This document shows positions 43,767 to 52,122 of a stretch of 64,000 bases of DNA, one piece after another. Position 1 is the first letter of the stretch. Every line of letters starts with the position of its first letter. Source of the stretch: Streptomyces sp. 846.5 (GTDB lineage Bacteria > Actinomycetota > Actinomycetes > Streptomycetales > Streptomycetaceae); the NCBI RefSeq assembly GCF_004365705.1, contig NZ_SOBN01000001.1, positions 124,001-188,000 on the forward strand. The letters run 5' to 3'. The notes under the pieces are model-generated. The model did no database searches. It was not told where the DNA came from and worked only from the letters and a program-made list of their open reading frames with translations. The position numbers and the translations under genes were made by a program.

Positions 43767-44588
43767 GTGACCGACCCCTACGGCGACTTCAGCCGGCTGA
43801 CCTTCGAACGGCCCGCGCCGGGCGTACTGCGCCTGGTTCTGGACGCCCCCAACCTCAACGCGGTGGACGCGCGGATGCACAGCGAACTGGCCGACGTCTG
43901 GCCGGTCGTCGACCGTGACGAGGAGACCCGGGCGGTCCTGGTCCAGGGCGCGGGCAAGGCGTTCTCGGCCGGCGGCACCTTCGACTCGATCGAGGACATG
44001 ACCGCGCACTACGCGGTGCGAGCACGGGTCATGCGGGAGGCCCGCGACATGGTCTACGGAGTCATGAACTGCTCAAAGCCGGTGGTGTCCGCCATCCACG
44101 GTCCTGCCGTCGGCGCCGGTCTGGTGATCGGCCTGATGGCCGACATCTCGGTGGTGGGCCGCAGGGCGAAGATCGTCGACGGGCACACCCGCCTCGGCGT
44201 CGCGGCCGGTGACCACGCGGCGCTCTGCTGGCCGCTGCTCTGCGGCATGGCCAAGGCCAAGTACTACCTGCTCACCTGCGAGGTGCTGACCGGCGAGGAG
44301 GCCGAGCGGATCGGCCTGGTGTCCCGCTGCGTGGACGACGACCAGGTCCACGCGGAGGCCCTGCGCGTGGCGACCTCGCTCGCCGCCGGTTCGGCCAGCG
44401 CGATCAGCTGGACCAAGCGCTCACTCAACCACTGGTACCGCACCGCCGCCCCGATCTTCGAGTCGTCCCTCGGCCTGGAGTTCTTCGGCTTCGGCGGATT
44501 CGACGTCGCCGAGGGCGTGGCGTCCCACCGCGAGAAGCGCAGTCCGGACTTCGTCACCATGGGCGAGAAGAATCCGCTGGAACTCTGA
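43767..44588 (+). CDS. enoyl-CoA hydratase family protein with Gly-Asp active-site variant
   Basis: A 273-residue crotonase-fold protein. AFSAGGTFD and GPAVGAGLV form the oxyanion hole; the second-glutamate region reads [12 protein letters not shown], as in the paralogue at 10289. The C-terminus has [17 protein letters not shown], which positions the active-site lid. GTG start with GAGGAGA. It leads a three-gene operon with a MaoC-like protein and a CoA-transferase. Confidence 0.87.
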   Translation: MTDPYGDFSRLTFERPAPGVLRLVLDAPNLNAVDARMHSELADVWPVVDRDEETRAVLVQGAGKAFSAGGTFDSIEDMTAHYAVRARVMREARDMVYGVMNCSKPVVSAIHGPAVGAGLVIGLMADISVVGRRAKIVDGHTRLGVAAGDHAALCWPLLCGMAKAKYYLLTCEVLTGEEAERIGLVSRCVDDDQVHAEALRVATSLAAGSASAISWTKRSLNHWYRTAAPIFESSLGLEFFGFGGFDVAEGVASHREKRSPDFVTMGEKNPLEL

Positions 44589-44619
44589 GACCGACCACGA
44601 CCGAGAGAGGCGTCCTGCC

Positions 44620-45129
44620 ATGACCGACAGCACCCCACCGCAGCCCCGTACCGACGTGGAACCCCTCGTCAGGGGCATGACCTACGAGGAGATGCCGGTG
44701 GGCCGGTCCTTCCGGACCGCCCGGCGGACCGTGACCGAGACCGATCTGGTCACCTTCGTCAACTGGGGCGGCTTCAACGAGCCGCTGTTCCTCGACGCCT
44801 CGCACGCCGCCGAGGGCGGTTACACCGGTCGGCTGGTCCCCGGTGGGATGGTCTACTGCATCGCCGAGGGACTGGTGCTGCAGACCAATGTGCTGCACGG
44901 CACCGGCCTGGCCTTCATGCACATGGAACTGACGGTCAAGCAGCCGGTGTACGTGGGCGACACCCTCTACGCCGTCGTCGAGACCACCGCCTCCCGTCCG
45001 GCGAGCACAGGCGCCCGCGGCGTCGTCACCAGCCGCATCGGCGTGCGCAACCAGCGGGACGAGGAAGTCCTCGTCTACACACCGGTGCGGCTGATCCGCG
45101 GCAAGGACTACTCCCCTGCAGCACGCTAG
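44620..45129 (+). CDS. MaoC-fold protein with degenerate active site
   Basis: A 169-residue hotdog protein: YEEMPVGRSFRTARRTVTE and LHGTGLAFMHMELTVKQPVYVGD are MaoC-like. The GDxNPxH motif reads WGGFNEPLFLD, losing the catalytic aspartate and histidine. It is probably a substrate-binding half or has a changed reaction. 31 bp downstream of the crotonase gene, 10 bp before the CoA-transferase gene. Confidence 0.83.
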   Translation: MTDSTPPQPRTDVEPLVRGMTYEEMPVGRSFRTARRTVTETDLVTFVNWGGFNEPLFLDASHAAEGGYTGRLVPGGMVYCIAEGLVLQTNVLHGTGLAFMHMELTVKQPVYVGDTLYAVVETTASRPASTGARGVVTSRIGVRNQRDEEVLVYTPVRLIRGKDYSPAAR

Positions 45130-45139
45130 GAGACCCGAC

Positions 45140-46363
45140 ATGACCCCGCGAGCGTTGGACGGCATACGCGTGCTGGACCTGGGCCGGGTGCTCGCGGCGC
45201 CGCTCGCCGCACAGCTGCTGGGCGATCTCGGCGCGGACGTGATCAAGGTCGAACGCCCCGGCACCGGCGACGACTCCCGCGCCTACGGGCCGCCGTTTCT
45301 CGACTCCGCCGACGGCCCGGACGTCGCCGCGTTCTATCTCAGCTGCAACCGCAACAAACGGTCGATCACCATCGACCACTCCACACCCGGAGGACAGCGG
45401 CTGCTGCGACGCCTGGCGGCCAAGTCGGACGTGCTGATCGAGAACTTCCGACCGGGCGTCCTGGCCAGGTACGGGCTCGACCATGTGTCGCTCGCGGCGG
45501 TCAACCCAGGTCTCGTCTACTGCTCGATCACCGGCTACGGCCAGGACGGGCCCTACTCCGACCGCCCCGGCTACGACGGGGTCTTCCAGGCCATGTCCGG
45601 AATGATGAGCGTCTCGGGGCTGCCGGACGCCGTGCCGGGCGGCGGCCCGATGAAGGTGGGGGTGTCGATGGTCGACATCCTCACCGGCCTCTACGCCGGC
45701 AACGCGATCCTGGCCGCCCTGCACCACCGCGGCGTCAACGGCGGTACCGGGCAGTACATCGACCTGTCCCTGCTCGACTGCGGGCTGGCCTCGCTGTCCC
45801 ACTACGCACAGAACTACCTGGTCTCGGGAGAGGTACCCGAGCGGCGCGGCAACGGCGGCTACGGGGGGATCCCCTCGCAGTCCTTCCGCTGTGCCGACGG
45901 GGAGATCTTCCTGGTCGCTAGCACCAAGCGGCAGTTCGACGCGCTGTGCGAGGTGGTTCGACGGCCCGACCTCGCCGAGGACGCCCGCTTCGCCACCGTC
46001 TCGGCCCGCATCGCCCACCGCGGCGAACTGCTCAAGATCCTCGACGAGATCCTGCTGACCAGGAACGCCGCCGACTGGATCGGCGAACTGGAGGCCGCGG
46101 ACGTCCCGGTGAGCCCGGTCAACTCCCTGCCCGAGGTGTTCGCCAACCCGCAGATCCGGCACCGCGGCATGCGGACCACCGTCGAGCACGGGCGGGCCGG
46201 CGGGATCGACCTCCTGAGCAATCCGATCAGGCTGTCGCGGACGCCGATCGACTGCTACGACGCGCCGCCCGACCTGGGCGGCGACACCGCCGACGTGCTC
46301 GCGTCCGTCCTGGGAATGGGCGATGAGGAGATCGAGCGCCTCCGGGCCGACGCGGTGATCTGA
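45140..46363 (+). CDS. CaiB/BaiF (family III) CoA-transferase
   Basis: A 407-residue CoA-transferase: RVLDLGRVLAAPLAAQLLGDLGADVIKVE, ENFRPGVLARYGLD, CSITGYGQDGP and the catalytic aspartate in GVSMVDILTG. It is the complete, typical form of the family and a distant paralogue of the gene at 42486. Third gene of a rightward operon; together with the ligases it offers ATP-free recycling of CoA between substrate and product acids. Confidence 0.93.
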   Translation: MTPRALDGIRVLDLGRVLAAPLAAQLLGDLGADVIKVERPGTGDDSRAYGPPFLDSADGPDVAAFYLSCNRNKRSITIDHSTPGGQRLLRRLAAKSDVLIENFRPGVLARYGLDHVSLAAVNPGLVYCSITGYGQDGPYSDRPGYDGVFQAMSGMMSVSGLPDAVPGGGPMKVGVSMVDILTGLYAGNAILAALHHRGVNGGTGQYIDLSLLDCGLASLSHYAQNYLVSGEVPERRGNGGYGGIPSQSFRCADGEIFLVASTKRQFDALCEVVRRPDLAEDARFATVSARIAHRGELLKILDEILLTRNAADWIGELEAADVPVSPVNSLPEVFANPQIRHRGMRTTVEHGRAGGIDLLSNPIRLSRTPIDCYDAPPDLGGDTADVLASVLGMGDEEIERLRADAVI

Positions 46364-46409
46364 TCCCCGCCCCGACAGTCCAGGCGCCGACCCGTCAGGA
46401 GCCGACCGG

Positions 46410-47189
46410 TCAGGCGCCGCGGAACTCACCGGGGCGCCGGTCGCGGAACGCCTTCAGCCCTTCCGCCCGGTCCTCGGAGGAGAACAGCACCGCGACGGTC
46501 TCACGCTCGTACGCGATCGCGGCGTCCAGGTCCATCAGCAGCCCCTGGTCGACCAGGCGCTTGCCGGCGGCGAGCGCCAGCGGGGCGCCGGCCGCGAGCC
46601 GTGCGGCCAGCGCCTCGGCGGCGGCCAGCGCGCCACCGGTGTCCGTGAGCTCGTTGACCAGCCCCAGCGCGTAGGCGCGTTCGGCGTCGACGGGCTCCCC
46701 GGTCAGGATCATCTGCTTGGCGATGCCGGGCGGGACCAGCCGCGGCAGCCGCTGGGTACCGCCGGCACCCGGCAGGACGCCGAGCTTCATCTCCGGCAGC
46801 CCCAACCGGGCTCCGCGCTCGGCCACCCGCAGATCGCAGGCGAGCGCGAGCTCCAGGCCTCCACCGAAGGCGAAGCCGTGCACGGCCGCCACCGACGGCT
46901 TGGGGTAGGCCTGCAGCAGCCCGTACACCTCGGTCATCCGGCCCACGAAGGCGCGGAACTGGTAGGGGGCCGTGAAGGCCTCGATCTCGCCCAGGTCGGC
47001 GCCGGCCGAGAACGCCCGTCCCGCTCCGGCCAGTACCAGGGCCCGCACCCGGTCGTCCTCGCGCAGTTCCTCAAGCACGGCCTGGAGCCGGTCGGCGGTC
47101 CCGGTCCCGATCGCGTTGAGCACCTCGGGGCGGTCCAGGGTGAGGACAGCCAGCCGGTCGCGCAGTTCGACCCGCAGCACCTCTGCCAT
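46410..47189 (-). CDS. enoyl-CoA hydratase (canonical crotonase)
   Basis: A 259-residue crotonase with both catalytic glutamates: GGGLELALACDLR and LPEMKLGVLPGAGGTQRLPR. AFSAGADLGE gives the oxyanion hole. It is the one clear hydratase of six crotonases in the window. Coupled to the SDR upstream (11 bp gap), it probably performs the standard hydration/oxidation pair. Confidence 0.93.
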   Translation of the reverse strand: MAEVLRVELRDRLAVLTLDRPEVLNAIGTGTADRLQAVLEELREDDRVRALVLAGAGRAFSAGADLGEIEAFTAPYQFRAFVGRMTEVYGLLQAYPKPSVAAVHGFAFGGGLELALACDLRVAERGARLGLPEMKLGVLPGAGGTQRLPRLVPPGIAKQMILTGEPVDAERAYALGLVNELTDTGGALAAAEALAARLAAGAPLALAAGKRLVDQGLLMDLDAAIAYERETVAVLFSSEDRAEGLKAFRDRRPGEFRGA

Positions 47190-47200
47190 GTCGTCGCCCC

Positions 47201-47956
47201 TCAGACCATCGTCAGGCCGCCGCTGACCGACAGCGTCTGCCCGGTCATGTACGCGGCATCGTCGGACGCGAGGAAGGCCACCACCCCGGCGATGTCCGCC
47301 GGTTCGGCGATCCGGCGCAGCGGGACCGCCCTCACGGTGGCGTCGACCATCTTCTGGCTGTACTCGGCGACCTGGCCCAGCAGCGCGGTGTCGGTGGGGC
47401 CGGGGCACACACTGTTGACGGTGATGCCGTAGCGGGCCACCTCGCGGGCGAGCGCCTTGCCGAAGGCGATGACACCGCCCTTGGTCGCGGAGTAGACCAC
47501 CTCGCCCGAGGAGCCGACCCGGCCGGCGTCGGAGGCGATGTGGATGATGCGTCCGCGCTCGCGTTCGATCATCAGGTCCAGCACGGCCCGGGTCATGGTG
47601 ATGGTGCCGCGCAGGTTGACGGCGATGATCCGGTCCCAGGTCTCCTCGCGGCTGTCGACGAACCGTTCGACGACATCGACGGCGGCGTTGTTGACCAGGA
47701 CGTCCACCGGGCCGAGCTCGGCGACCACCCGGGCGACGGCGGCGCGTACCGAGGCGCTGTCGGCGATGTCCGTCGCCACCGCGAGCGCGGGGACACCGTG
47801 CTGCTCGGTCAGCCGGGCGGCGACCTTGGCCGCCGCCACCGCGTCGAGGTCGCACACCGCGACCGCGCTGCCGCGGGCGGCCAACCGGTCCGCGATGGCT
47901 TCCCCGATGCCCCGACCCGCTCCGGTGACGAGAGCCACCGTCTCCCGCTCGCTCAT
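47201..47956 (-). CDS. short-chain dehydrogenase/reductase
   Basis: A 251-residue SDR: TGAGRGIGEAIA, VCDLDA after strand 2 (NAD preference likely), NNAAVD, and YSATKGGVIAFGKALA. FabG-like C-terminus (VSGGLTMV). GGAGG precedes the ATG at 47956. First of a two-gene leftward unit with the canonical crotonase. Confidence 0.91.
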   Translation of the reverse strand: MSERETVALVTGAGRGIGEAIADRLAARGSAVAVCDLDAVAAAKVAARLTEQHGVPALAVATDIADSASVRAAVARVVAELGPVDVLVNNAAVDVVERFVDSREETWDRIIAVNLRGTITMTRAVLDLMIERERGRIIHIASDAGRVGSSGEVVYSATKGGVIAFGKALAREVARYGITVNSVCPGPTDTALLGQVAEYSQKMVDATVRAVPLRRIAEPADIAGVVAFLASDDAAYMTGQTLSVSGGLTMV

Positions 47957-48044
47957 GCGTCCTCCACGTTCCGACTTCCCCAACGGATCAGAATCATTTA
48001 ACTTACTATACTGAATCACTCGCCAGGCGGAAGGGACGGCCGGC
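47957..48044. promoter_or_regulatory. divergent AT-rich promoter
   Basis: The AT-rich core TCATTTAACTTACTATAC (47994-48011) lies between the SDR and the rightward dehydrogenase gene. TTAACTTACTA is a weak fit to the TAG-N5-CTA dyad; no perfect arms are seen. Confidence 0.35.
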
Positions 48045-49187
48045 ATGCGCCGCACGATATTCACCGAGGAACACGAGCTGTTCCGGGAGACCGCGCGCAC
48101 GTACTACCTGCGCGAGTGCGCGCCGTACGCCGCGCAGTGGGAGCGCGACGGCCAGGTCAGCCGTGCCGCGTGGGCCGCCGCGGGCAAGGCCGGGCTGATC
48201 GGCTGGGAGCTGCCCGAGGAGTACGGCGGCCAGGACATCCACGACTTCCGCTACAACGCGATCATGGCCGAGGAGATGGCCGCGACGGGCTCGGTCGGCA
48301 TCGGCCTGGGCCTGCAGAACGACGTCCTGCCGCCGTACCTGGCCAGGCTCACCACCGAGGAGCAGAAGGCCCGCTGGCTGCCGGGCGTCGTCAGCGGGGA
48401 GACCGTCTGCGCACTGGCCCTGTCCGAGCCGGGCGCCGGCTCGGACCTGCGCGCCATCAGCACCACCGCCCGCCGCGAGGGCGACCAGTGGGTCGTCGAC
48501 GGCTCCAAGACCTTCATCACCAACGGGATCCTCGCCGACCTGGTCGTCGTCGCCTGCAAGACCGATCCGCAGGCCGGCCACAAGGGCATCAGCCTGATCG
48601 TGGTCGAGCGCGGCGCCGAGGGCTTCGAGCGCGGCCGCAAGCTCGACAAGGTCGGCATGAAGGCCCAGGACACCGCGGAGCTGTTCTTCCACCAGGTACG
48701 GGTGCCGGCTGAGAACCTGATCGGCCAGGAGGGCCGCGGTTTCTACCACATGATGCAGAACCTGCCGACCGAGCGGCTGGCCATCGCGGTCAGCTCGCTC
48801 GCGGCGGCGGAGCGCGCGTTCGAGATCACCCTGGAGTACGCGAAGTCCCGCACCGCCTTCGGGCAGCCGATCGGCAGCTTCCAGGCCAACCGGTTCGCCC
48901 TGGCCGATGTCCGGGCCAAGCTCAACGCGGCCCGCGGCTACGTCGACGGCTGCATCATGGCGCTGGTCGACGGCCACCTGACCGCCGACGACGCGGCGGC
49001 GGCCAAGTACTGGACGTCGGAGACGTCCTGGCAGGTCATCGACCGCTGCCTGCAGCTGTTCGGCGGGTACGGCTACGTCAACGAGTACGAGATCGCCAGG
49101 ATCTGGCGGGACAACCGGGTGCAGCGGGTGTTCGGCGGGACCTCCGAGATCATGCAGGAGATCGTCGGCCGCTCACTGGGGCTGTGA
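48045..49187 (+). CDS. acyl-CoA dehydrogenase, LCAD/IVD-like
   Basis: A 380-residue dehydrogenase: LPEEYGGQD, SEPGAGSDLRA, and helix-G NLPTERLAIAV carrying the catalytic glutamate as in LCAD and IVD; the C-terminal site is FGGTSEIMQE with glycine. It is a self-sufficient homotetrameric type, unlike the beta-type proteins. Its last 38 bp overlap the end of the opposite-strand Liv fusion gene, which is unusual in a genome with stem-loop terminators elsewhere. Confidence 0.92.
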   Translation: MRRTIFTEEHELFRETARTYYLRECAPYAAQWERDGQVSRAAWAAAGKAGLIGWELPEEYGGQDIHDFRYNAIMAEEMAATGSVGIGLGLQNDVLPPYLARLTTEEQKARWLPGVVSGETVCALALSEPGAGSDLRAISTTARREGDQWVVDGSKTFITNGILADLVVVACKTDPQAGHKGISLIVVERGAEGFERGRKLDKVGMKAQDTAELFFHQVRVPAENLIGQEGRGFYHMMQNLPTERLAIAVSSLAAAERAFEITLEYAKSRTAFGQPIGSFQANRFALADVRAKLNAARGYVDGCIMALVDGHLTADDAAAAKYWTSETSWQVIDRCLQLFGGYGYVNEYEIARIWRDNRVQRVFGGTSEIMQEIVGRSLGL

Positions 49188-51912
49188 CCTGGTCGGGGGC
49201 TTCGGCCGGGGAGAAGTCCCCCAGGTAGGCGGCCCGCACCGCCGGGTCCCGGCGCACCTCCTCGGGGGTGCCGGAACTGATCGGGCGGCCGAAGTCGAGC
49301 ACCACGACCCGGTCGCAGACGTTCATGACCATGTCCACGTCGTGCTCCACCAGGAGCACGCCGATGCCGCGCTCGTCGGCGAGCTGCCGGACCAGGTGGG
49401 CCAGCTCGCGCGTCTCGTCGTCCGACAGCCCCGCGGCGGGCTCGTCCAGCAGCAGGACCGACGGCGAGGTCGCCACGGCGCGGGCGATGGCCAGCAGCCG
49501 CCGCTCCCCGTAGGAGAGGTCGCCCACCGACCGGTCCAGCGCCGCGTCCAGGCCGAACTCGCGCACCGCCGCGAGCACCTGGGCCGGCAGCGGGCGGCTG
49601 CCGGGCCGTACCAGGTCCGTCAGGAACGTCAGCCGTCCCGGCCGGTCGCAGGCGGCGTACAGGTTGTCCCGGACGGTCATGTCCTCGAAAAGTTCTAGCG
49701 ACTGGAAGGACCGGCTCAGCCCGGCTCCGGCCCGCCGGTGCACCGGCGACCGGGTCACGTCCCGGCCGCCGAGGTGGACGCTGCCGGACGCCGCGCGGGT
49801 GAAACCGGTGACGGCGTCGATGGCCGAGGTCTTGCCCGCACCGTTGGGCCCGATCAGGCCCACGATCCGGCCCGGCTCGATGTCGAAGGACAGCCCGTCG
49901 ACGGCCACGACGCCGCCGTAGCGGACGGTCAGCCCGGCCACCCGGAGCAGCAGCGGAGTCGCGCGGCCCGCATCCGGTGCAACGGGCGACGCGGCGGGCA
50001 CCGCGGTCGGCTTCGCTGACCGGCCCCTCTCTCTCATGATCAGCGGGGCCAGCCTGCCGGCCAGGGCGGCCGCCCGCGTGCTGACCTCCCGTCCGATGCC
50101 GTCCTGGTTGCCCAGCAGGGTCAGCAGCAGGACGATCCCGCCGATCAGCGGCATCCACGCACTCAGTCCGGGGACGAGCAGGTCCCCGAACCGGGCGCCG
50201 ACCGTGCCCGCCGCGAACGTGGCGCCGAACAGCGGACCGACCAGGAAGCCCGCGCCGCCGATGACGGCGAGCCCGAGCACGGTGATGGAGTTGAAACTGG
50301 CGAAGTCGGCCAGGACCACCGAGGTCGAGCGGAAGCCGCTGAGCACGCCGGCGAGCGCGGCGAGCGCCGCGGACAGGCCGAAGGCGTAGAGCTTCGCGGA
50401 GCGGATGCTGATGCCGAGGGCGGCCGCGGCCCGCTCGTTGGCCCGGACCGCGATCAGGCGGCGCCCGGTCCGGCTGCGCCGGATGTTGGCGACGACCAGG
50501 ACGGCGACGACGAACAGGAGGAGTACCAGTGCCGCGTACAGCTGCGGGTGGTCGACCCCGGAGATGTCGACGCCGAACAGCGACTGCTTGCCCACCACGA
50601 TGCCGTCGCTGCCCGAACTGGTGGCGAGGCCGGTGTTCTGGAAGACCATGACCTCGAGCGTGGTGCCCAGGCCGAGGGTGATGATCGCAAGGTTGACACC
50701 GCGGGTGCGGATCGCGGGCAGCGCGAACAGCAGCCCGATCGGTACTGTGCCCACGATCCCTGCCGCCAGGGCGAGTTCGAACGGAAGCCCCCAGTCGGCC
50801 GCCGCGTGGCCGGCAATGAAGGCACCGGTCCCGGCGAGGGCGTACGCCGCCAGGGAGACCTGCCCCGCGTAGCCGGTGACCACGACGACCGACAGGATGA
50901 TCAGCGCCTGCACCATGGTGGTGGTGATCGAGTCGGCCCACACCGGCGAGGACTGGCTGACCAGGAGCAGTGCGACCGCCACCACGACGGCCAGCGGGAC
51001 CGGCCTGACCCGGCCGGTGCCGATCGCGGGGAGCCGTTCCAGGAAGGTGCCGCGCAGCGGCAGCGCATGGCCGCGGACCACCAGGACCAGGGCGATGACG
51101 AGGAACGGCACGGACGCGGCGAGGCCGGTGACGCTGGTGCTGTAGCGGGTCAGCTCGGACTGGGCCACCCCGACCACCAGACCGCCGGCCAGGGTGACCG
51201 GGAACGACGAGAACCTGCCCACCAGCGCGGCGGCCAGCGCGCTGAGCAGCAGGTCGGTCAGGCCGTGCACCGAGAGGCCGATGACCGGGACGATCAGGAT
51301 GCCGGTCAGGCCCGCGAGCGCGGAGCCGATGCCCCAGTTGGCGGCGGCCACCACGTCCGAGGACCAGCCGAGCGAGGCGGCCGCGCCCTGGTTCTCCGCG
51401 ACAGCCGTGGTGCCCAGGCCGAACAGGGTGCGCCGGTAGACGACATGGAGCACCAGCGTGGCCGCGACGGCGATCGCGAGCAGCCAGAACCGGTCCTCGG
51501 ACACGATCGCACCGCCGATGTGCACCAGCCCGGAGGGCAGCCGACCCGGCACCAACTGCACGCTGTCACCGTAGCGTTGGACTGCGACAGCGGTGAGCAC
51601 GATGAACACCGCCAGCGTGCCGACCAGCCTGGCCAGCGACGAGGCGCGGCGCAGCGGACGCATCACCAGCAGATGGGTGAGCACCCCCAGTACCCCCGCC
51701 CCGAGCACGCCGCAGGCGACCGCAGCCCAGTAAGGCACACCGGCGTTCGCGGCCAGTTCCCACTGCAGGTAGGCGGCGCTCATACCGATGGCGCCATGGG
51801 CGAAGTTGAGCACGCCCGAGCCCCGGTACACCAGCACGATGCCCTGCGCGGTGAGTGCGTACAGCGCGCCCAGCCCCAGGCCGAGGAGCGCGAAGCGCAG
51901 CATGTCGTCCAC
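49150..51912 (-). CDS. LivH-LivM-LivG fusion: branched-chain-type ABC permease/permease/ATPase
   Basis: A 920-residue polypeptide with three transporter parts in a row. Residues 1 to about 290 are a LivH-like permease (GLGLGALYALTAQGIVLVYRGSGVLNFAHG), about 300-615 a LivM-like permease (GYAGQVSLAAYALAGTGAF), and about 655-905 a LivG-like ATPase with Walker A GPNGAGKTS (688-696), signature LSYGE (799-803) and Walker B LLLDEP (820-825). Normally these are three genes. The divergent binding protein (52123) and LivF (53384) complete the importer, which likely takes up the acid substrate. GTG start at 51912 with AAGGGG upstream; an ATG at 51903 is possible. Confidence 0.93.
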   Translation of the reverse strand: MDDMLRFALLGLGLGALYALTAQGIVLVYRGSGVLNFAHGAIGMSAAYLQWELAANAGVPYWAAVACGVLGAGVLGVLTHLLVMRPLRRASSLARLVGTLAVFIVLTAVAVQRYGDSVQLVPGRLPSGLVHIGGAIVSEDRFWLLAIAVAATLVLHVVYRRTLFGLGTTAVAENQGAAASLGWSSDVVAAANWGIGSALAGLTGILIVPVIGLSVHGLTDLLLSALAAALVGRFSSFPVTLAGGLVVGVAQSELTRYSTSVTGLAASVPFLVIALVLVVRGHALPLRGTFLERLPAIGTGRVRPVPLAVVVAVALLLVSQSSPVWADSITTTMVQALIILSVVVVTGYAGQVSLAAYALAGTGAFIAGHAAADWGLPFELALAAGIVGTVPIGLLFALPAIRTRGVNLAIITLGLGTTLEVMVFQNTGLATSSGSDGIVVGKQSLFGVDISGVDHPQLYAALVLLLFVVAVLVVANIRRSRTGRRLIAVRANERAAAALGISIRSAKLYAFGLSAALAALAGVLSGFRSTSVVLADFASFNSITVLGLAVIGGAGFLVGPLFGATFAAGTVGARFGDLLVPGLSAWMPLIGGIVLLLTLLGNQDGIGREVSTRAAALAGRLAPLIMRERGRSAKPTAVPAASPVAPDAGRATPLLLRVAGLTVRYGGVVAVDGLSFDIEPGRIVGLIGPNGAGKTSAIDAVTGFTRAASGSVHLGGRDVTRSPVHRRAGAGLSRSFQSLELFEDMTVRDNLYAACDRPGRLTFLTDLVRPGSRPLPAQVLAAVREFGLDAALDRSVGDLSYGERRLLAIARAVATSPSVLLLDEPAAGLSDDETRELAHLVRQLADERGIGVLLVEHDVDMVMNVCDRVVVLDFGRPISSGTPEEVRRDPAVRAAYLGDFSPAEAPDQVTAPVSGRRSPA

Positions 51913-52122
51913 CAGATCAACCCCTTTGTTCTCGCGCAGGGACCCGTGCGGAGCGCAGGGACCCGCTGGCTTTCATGAGTAGCGAACCGTGGGCCACCCC
52001 GCAAGGCATCAGGTTATTTAGTTAGATTATTTTTGTAAGTTCTCTTCTCTGACTGTTCTACTGGCCCCATGCTGGACCCGCCCACCCCGCCCGTCCGGGC
52101 ACCAGCCATCACCGGAGGGAAC
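51913..52122. promoter_or_regulatory. divergent promoter of the Liv importer
   Basis: The AT-rich core at 52013-52034 contains TAGTTAGATTA (52019-52029), whose inverse TAATCTAACTA differs by one base from the operator core TAGTCTAACTA at 29674. This links the transporter to the catabolic genes. GGAGGGA precedes 52123. Confidence 0.55.

Noticed and set aside
46370-46418. Two near-identical units GCCGACCCGTCAGGA / GCCGACCGGTCAGGC
   Set aside because: Only two copies over 30 bases between convergent genes; too small to call a repeat, and part of it is coding.
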